Source of the DNA: Gemmatimonadales bacterium
GTDB taxonomy: Bacteria > Gemmatimonadota > Gemmatimonadetes > Gemmatimonadales > GWC2-71-9
Assembly (NCBI GenBank): GCA_013820855.1
Contig: JACDHV010000007.1
Span: 1-35,593 of the forward strand
DNA length: 35,593 nucleotides
Reading direction: 5' to 3'
Part shown: positions 34,814-35,593 of the stretch, in pieces
Numbering within the stretch: position 1 is the first letter of the stretch
Layout: every line of letters starts with the position of its first letter
Position numbers and translations under genes: made by a program
The notes under the pieces: model-generated
The model's input: only the letters and a program-made list of their open reading frames with translations
The model's database searches: none
Told to the model about the DNA's origin: nothing

Positions 34814-35198
34814 GCAGGATCGGTCGGTCGGCGAGCTGTTCGGGCAACTGACCCAGGATCTTTCCCTGCTCCTTCGGCAGGAGACACAGCTAGCCAAGTC
34901 CGAGATTCAGGAGAAGATTTCCCGGGCGAGCCGGGACGTGATCTCACTCGCCGCCGGAGGGGTGGTCGCGCTCATCGGAGTCTTCGCGCTGACCGCCGCC
35001 GTCATCCTGTTGCTGGTGGACCCCGTCGGGCTCGAGCCCTGGCTCGCCGCCCTGCTGGTCGGACTGCTGCTCGCAGGAGGCGGATACATGATGCTCCGTG
35101 GCGGCCTGCGCGAGCTCAAGCAAATGGACCCGGCTCCCCGCCGCGCGGTGGAGAGCATCAAGGAAGACATCCAGATGGTTAAGGAGCGGCGGCCATGA
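34800..35198 (+). CDS. DUF1469 / holin-X-like membrane protein (YqjE type)
   Basis: A 132-residue protein: an N-terminal amphipathic helix (SVGELFGQLTQDLSLLLRQETQLAKSEIQEK), two transmembrane helices (DVISLAAGGVVALIGVFALTAAVILLLVD and WLAALLVGLLLAGGGYMML), then a short charged tail. This matches the DUF1469 family, listed as putative holin-X superfamily III in Actinobacteria and YqjE in Proteobacteria; the 'holin' label does not imply phage origin. It sits between the YqjD-like and DUF3618 genes, overlapping both (14 bases and ATGA at 35195-35198), so it belongs to one operon. Confidence 0.8.
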   Translation: MHQLRQDRSVGELFGQLTQDLSLLLRQETQLAKSEIQEKISRASRDVISLAAGGVVALIGVFALTAAVILLLVDPVGLEPWLAALLVGLLLAGGGYMMLRGGLRELKQMDPAPRRAVESIKEDIQMVKERRP

Positions 35199-35593
35199 AT
35201 GAATACGAGCGGCACATCGAGGGCACGGCGGGCAACGGTGATCCCCAGAACCGCGGCAAGTCTCCCCAGGAGATCGAGCGCGAGATCGAGGCTACCCGTG
35301 AGCGGATGGGTCAGAACATCGACGAGCTGGGAGAGCGTCTGAGCCCGGCCAATCTCAAGCGGCAGGCGAAGGATGCGATCACCGGCAAGGCGCAGGATAT
35401 CGCGCACAACGTCGGTGAAACGGCGCGTGAAAAGGGCTTCTGGATGATGGACTTCATTCACGAGAACACGTCGCTCGTGGCCGCGATGGGCCTGGGCGCG
35501 GTGTGGCTGATCCAGCAGCGGAACAAGAGCGAGATCTCCGGCGATCGCATGGCGCGATTCGCCTACACCGGCCCCGAGCGCCCCGGCGAGGGC
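35195..35593 (+). CDS. DUF3618 family protein, partial at the window edge
   Basis: Open to the end of the window, 133 codons with no stop. The N-terminal part carries the DUF3618 motif (SPQEIEREIEATRERMGQNIDELGERLSP), followed by an amphipathic stretch and a hydrophobic segment (TSLVAAMGLGAVWLIQQR). Such proteins usually accompany DUF1469 and YqjD-like proteins at the cell envelope. It starts inside the stop of the preceding gene (ATGA). The C-terminal extent is unknown. Confidence 0.8.
   Translation, partial: MNEYERHIEGTAGNGDPQNRGKSPQEIEREIEATRERMGQNIDELGERLSPANLKRQAKDAITGKAQDIAHNVGETAREKGFWMMDFIHENTSLVAAMGLGAVWLIQQRNKSEISGDRMARFAYTGPERPGEG

Noticed and set aside
34800-35198. Phage origin suggested by the 'holin' family name
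   Set aside because: DUF1469 proteins are common chromosomal envelope proteins; no other phage gene is present.

Overview
The window is GC-rich bacterial chromosome with densely packed genes and many 4-base start/stop overlaps. I found no rRNA, tRNA, CRISPR array, insertion sequence or prophage. Gene content and style (split NHEJ genes, EgtB/EgtD/EgtA, a DUF1015-serA-serC operon, apparently leaderless promoters, a Pro/Ala-rich one-helix protein) suggest a soil- or sediment-type Gemmatimonadota or a relative. This placement is an inference from recall, not a database match.

Layout, left half. 50-1548: a NifA-type sigma-54 activator broken by a one-base frameshift. 1811-2401: a small secreted protein preceded by a long hairpin. 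2424-5355 (minus): an NHEJ operon of ku, a stand-alone LigD polymerase and a stand-alone LigD ligase. Upstream of ku lie four DnaA-box-like 9-mers in 55 bp. 5525-6766 (minus): a Pro/Ala-rich one-helix protein. 7033-9649: a small membrane protein, an ABC ATPase, and a fused substrate-binding/permease protein of the betaine/choline/ergothioneine class. 9711-13352: DUF1015, serA and serC (serine synthesis), followed by a decayed methyltransferase. 14033-15412: an exported amidohydrolase.

Layout, right half. 15409-16943 (minus): sufE-rho, with a Rho that lacks the usual N-terminal helix bundle. 16944-18781: cimA (citramalate synthase) behind a promoter, a Leu/Ile-containing leader peptide and an intrinsic terminator, which together look like a transcription attenuator. 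18860-25672: a thiol/redox block with a mercuric-reductase-like flavoprotein, egtB-egtD-egtA (ergothioneine), a quinone oxidoreductase and a sulfurtransferase. 25790-29304 (minus): a small lipoprotein, an O-antigen-ligase-like protein and an M48 protease. 29346-33652: eutB without eutC, a TerB-like protein, a helical protein, and a convergent btuB-type receptor under a cobalamin riboswitch, so B12 uptake sits beside a B12-dependent enzyme. 34211-end: three small membrane/envelope proteins (YqjD-like, DUF1469 holin-like, DUF3618).

The observations most worth following are the cimA attenuator, the DnaA-box cluster next to ku, the DUF1015-serA-serC association, and the orphan eutB next to cobalamin uptake.
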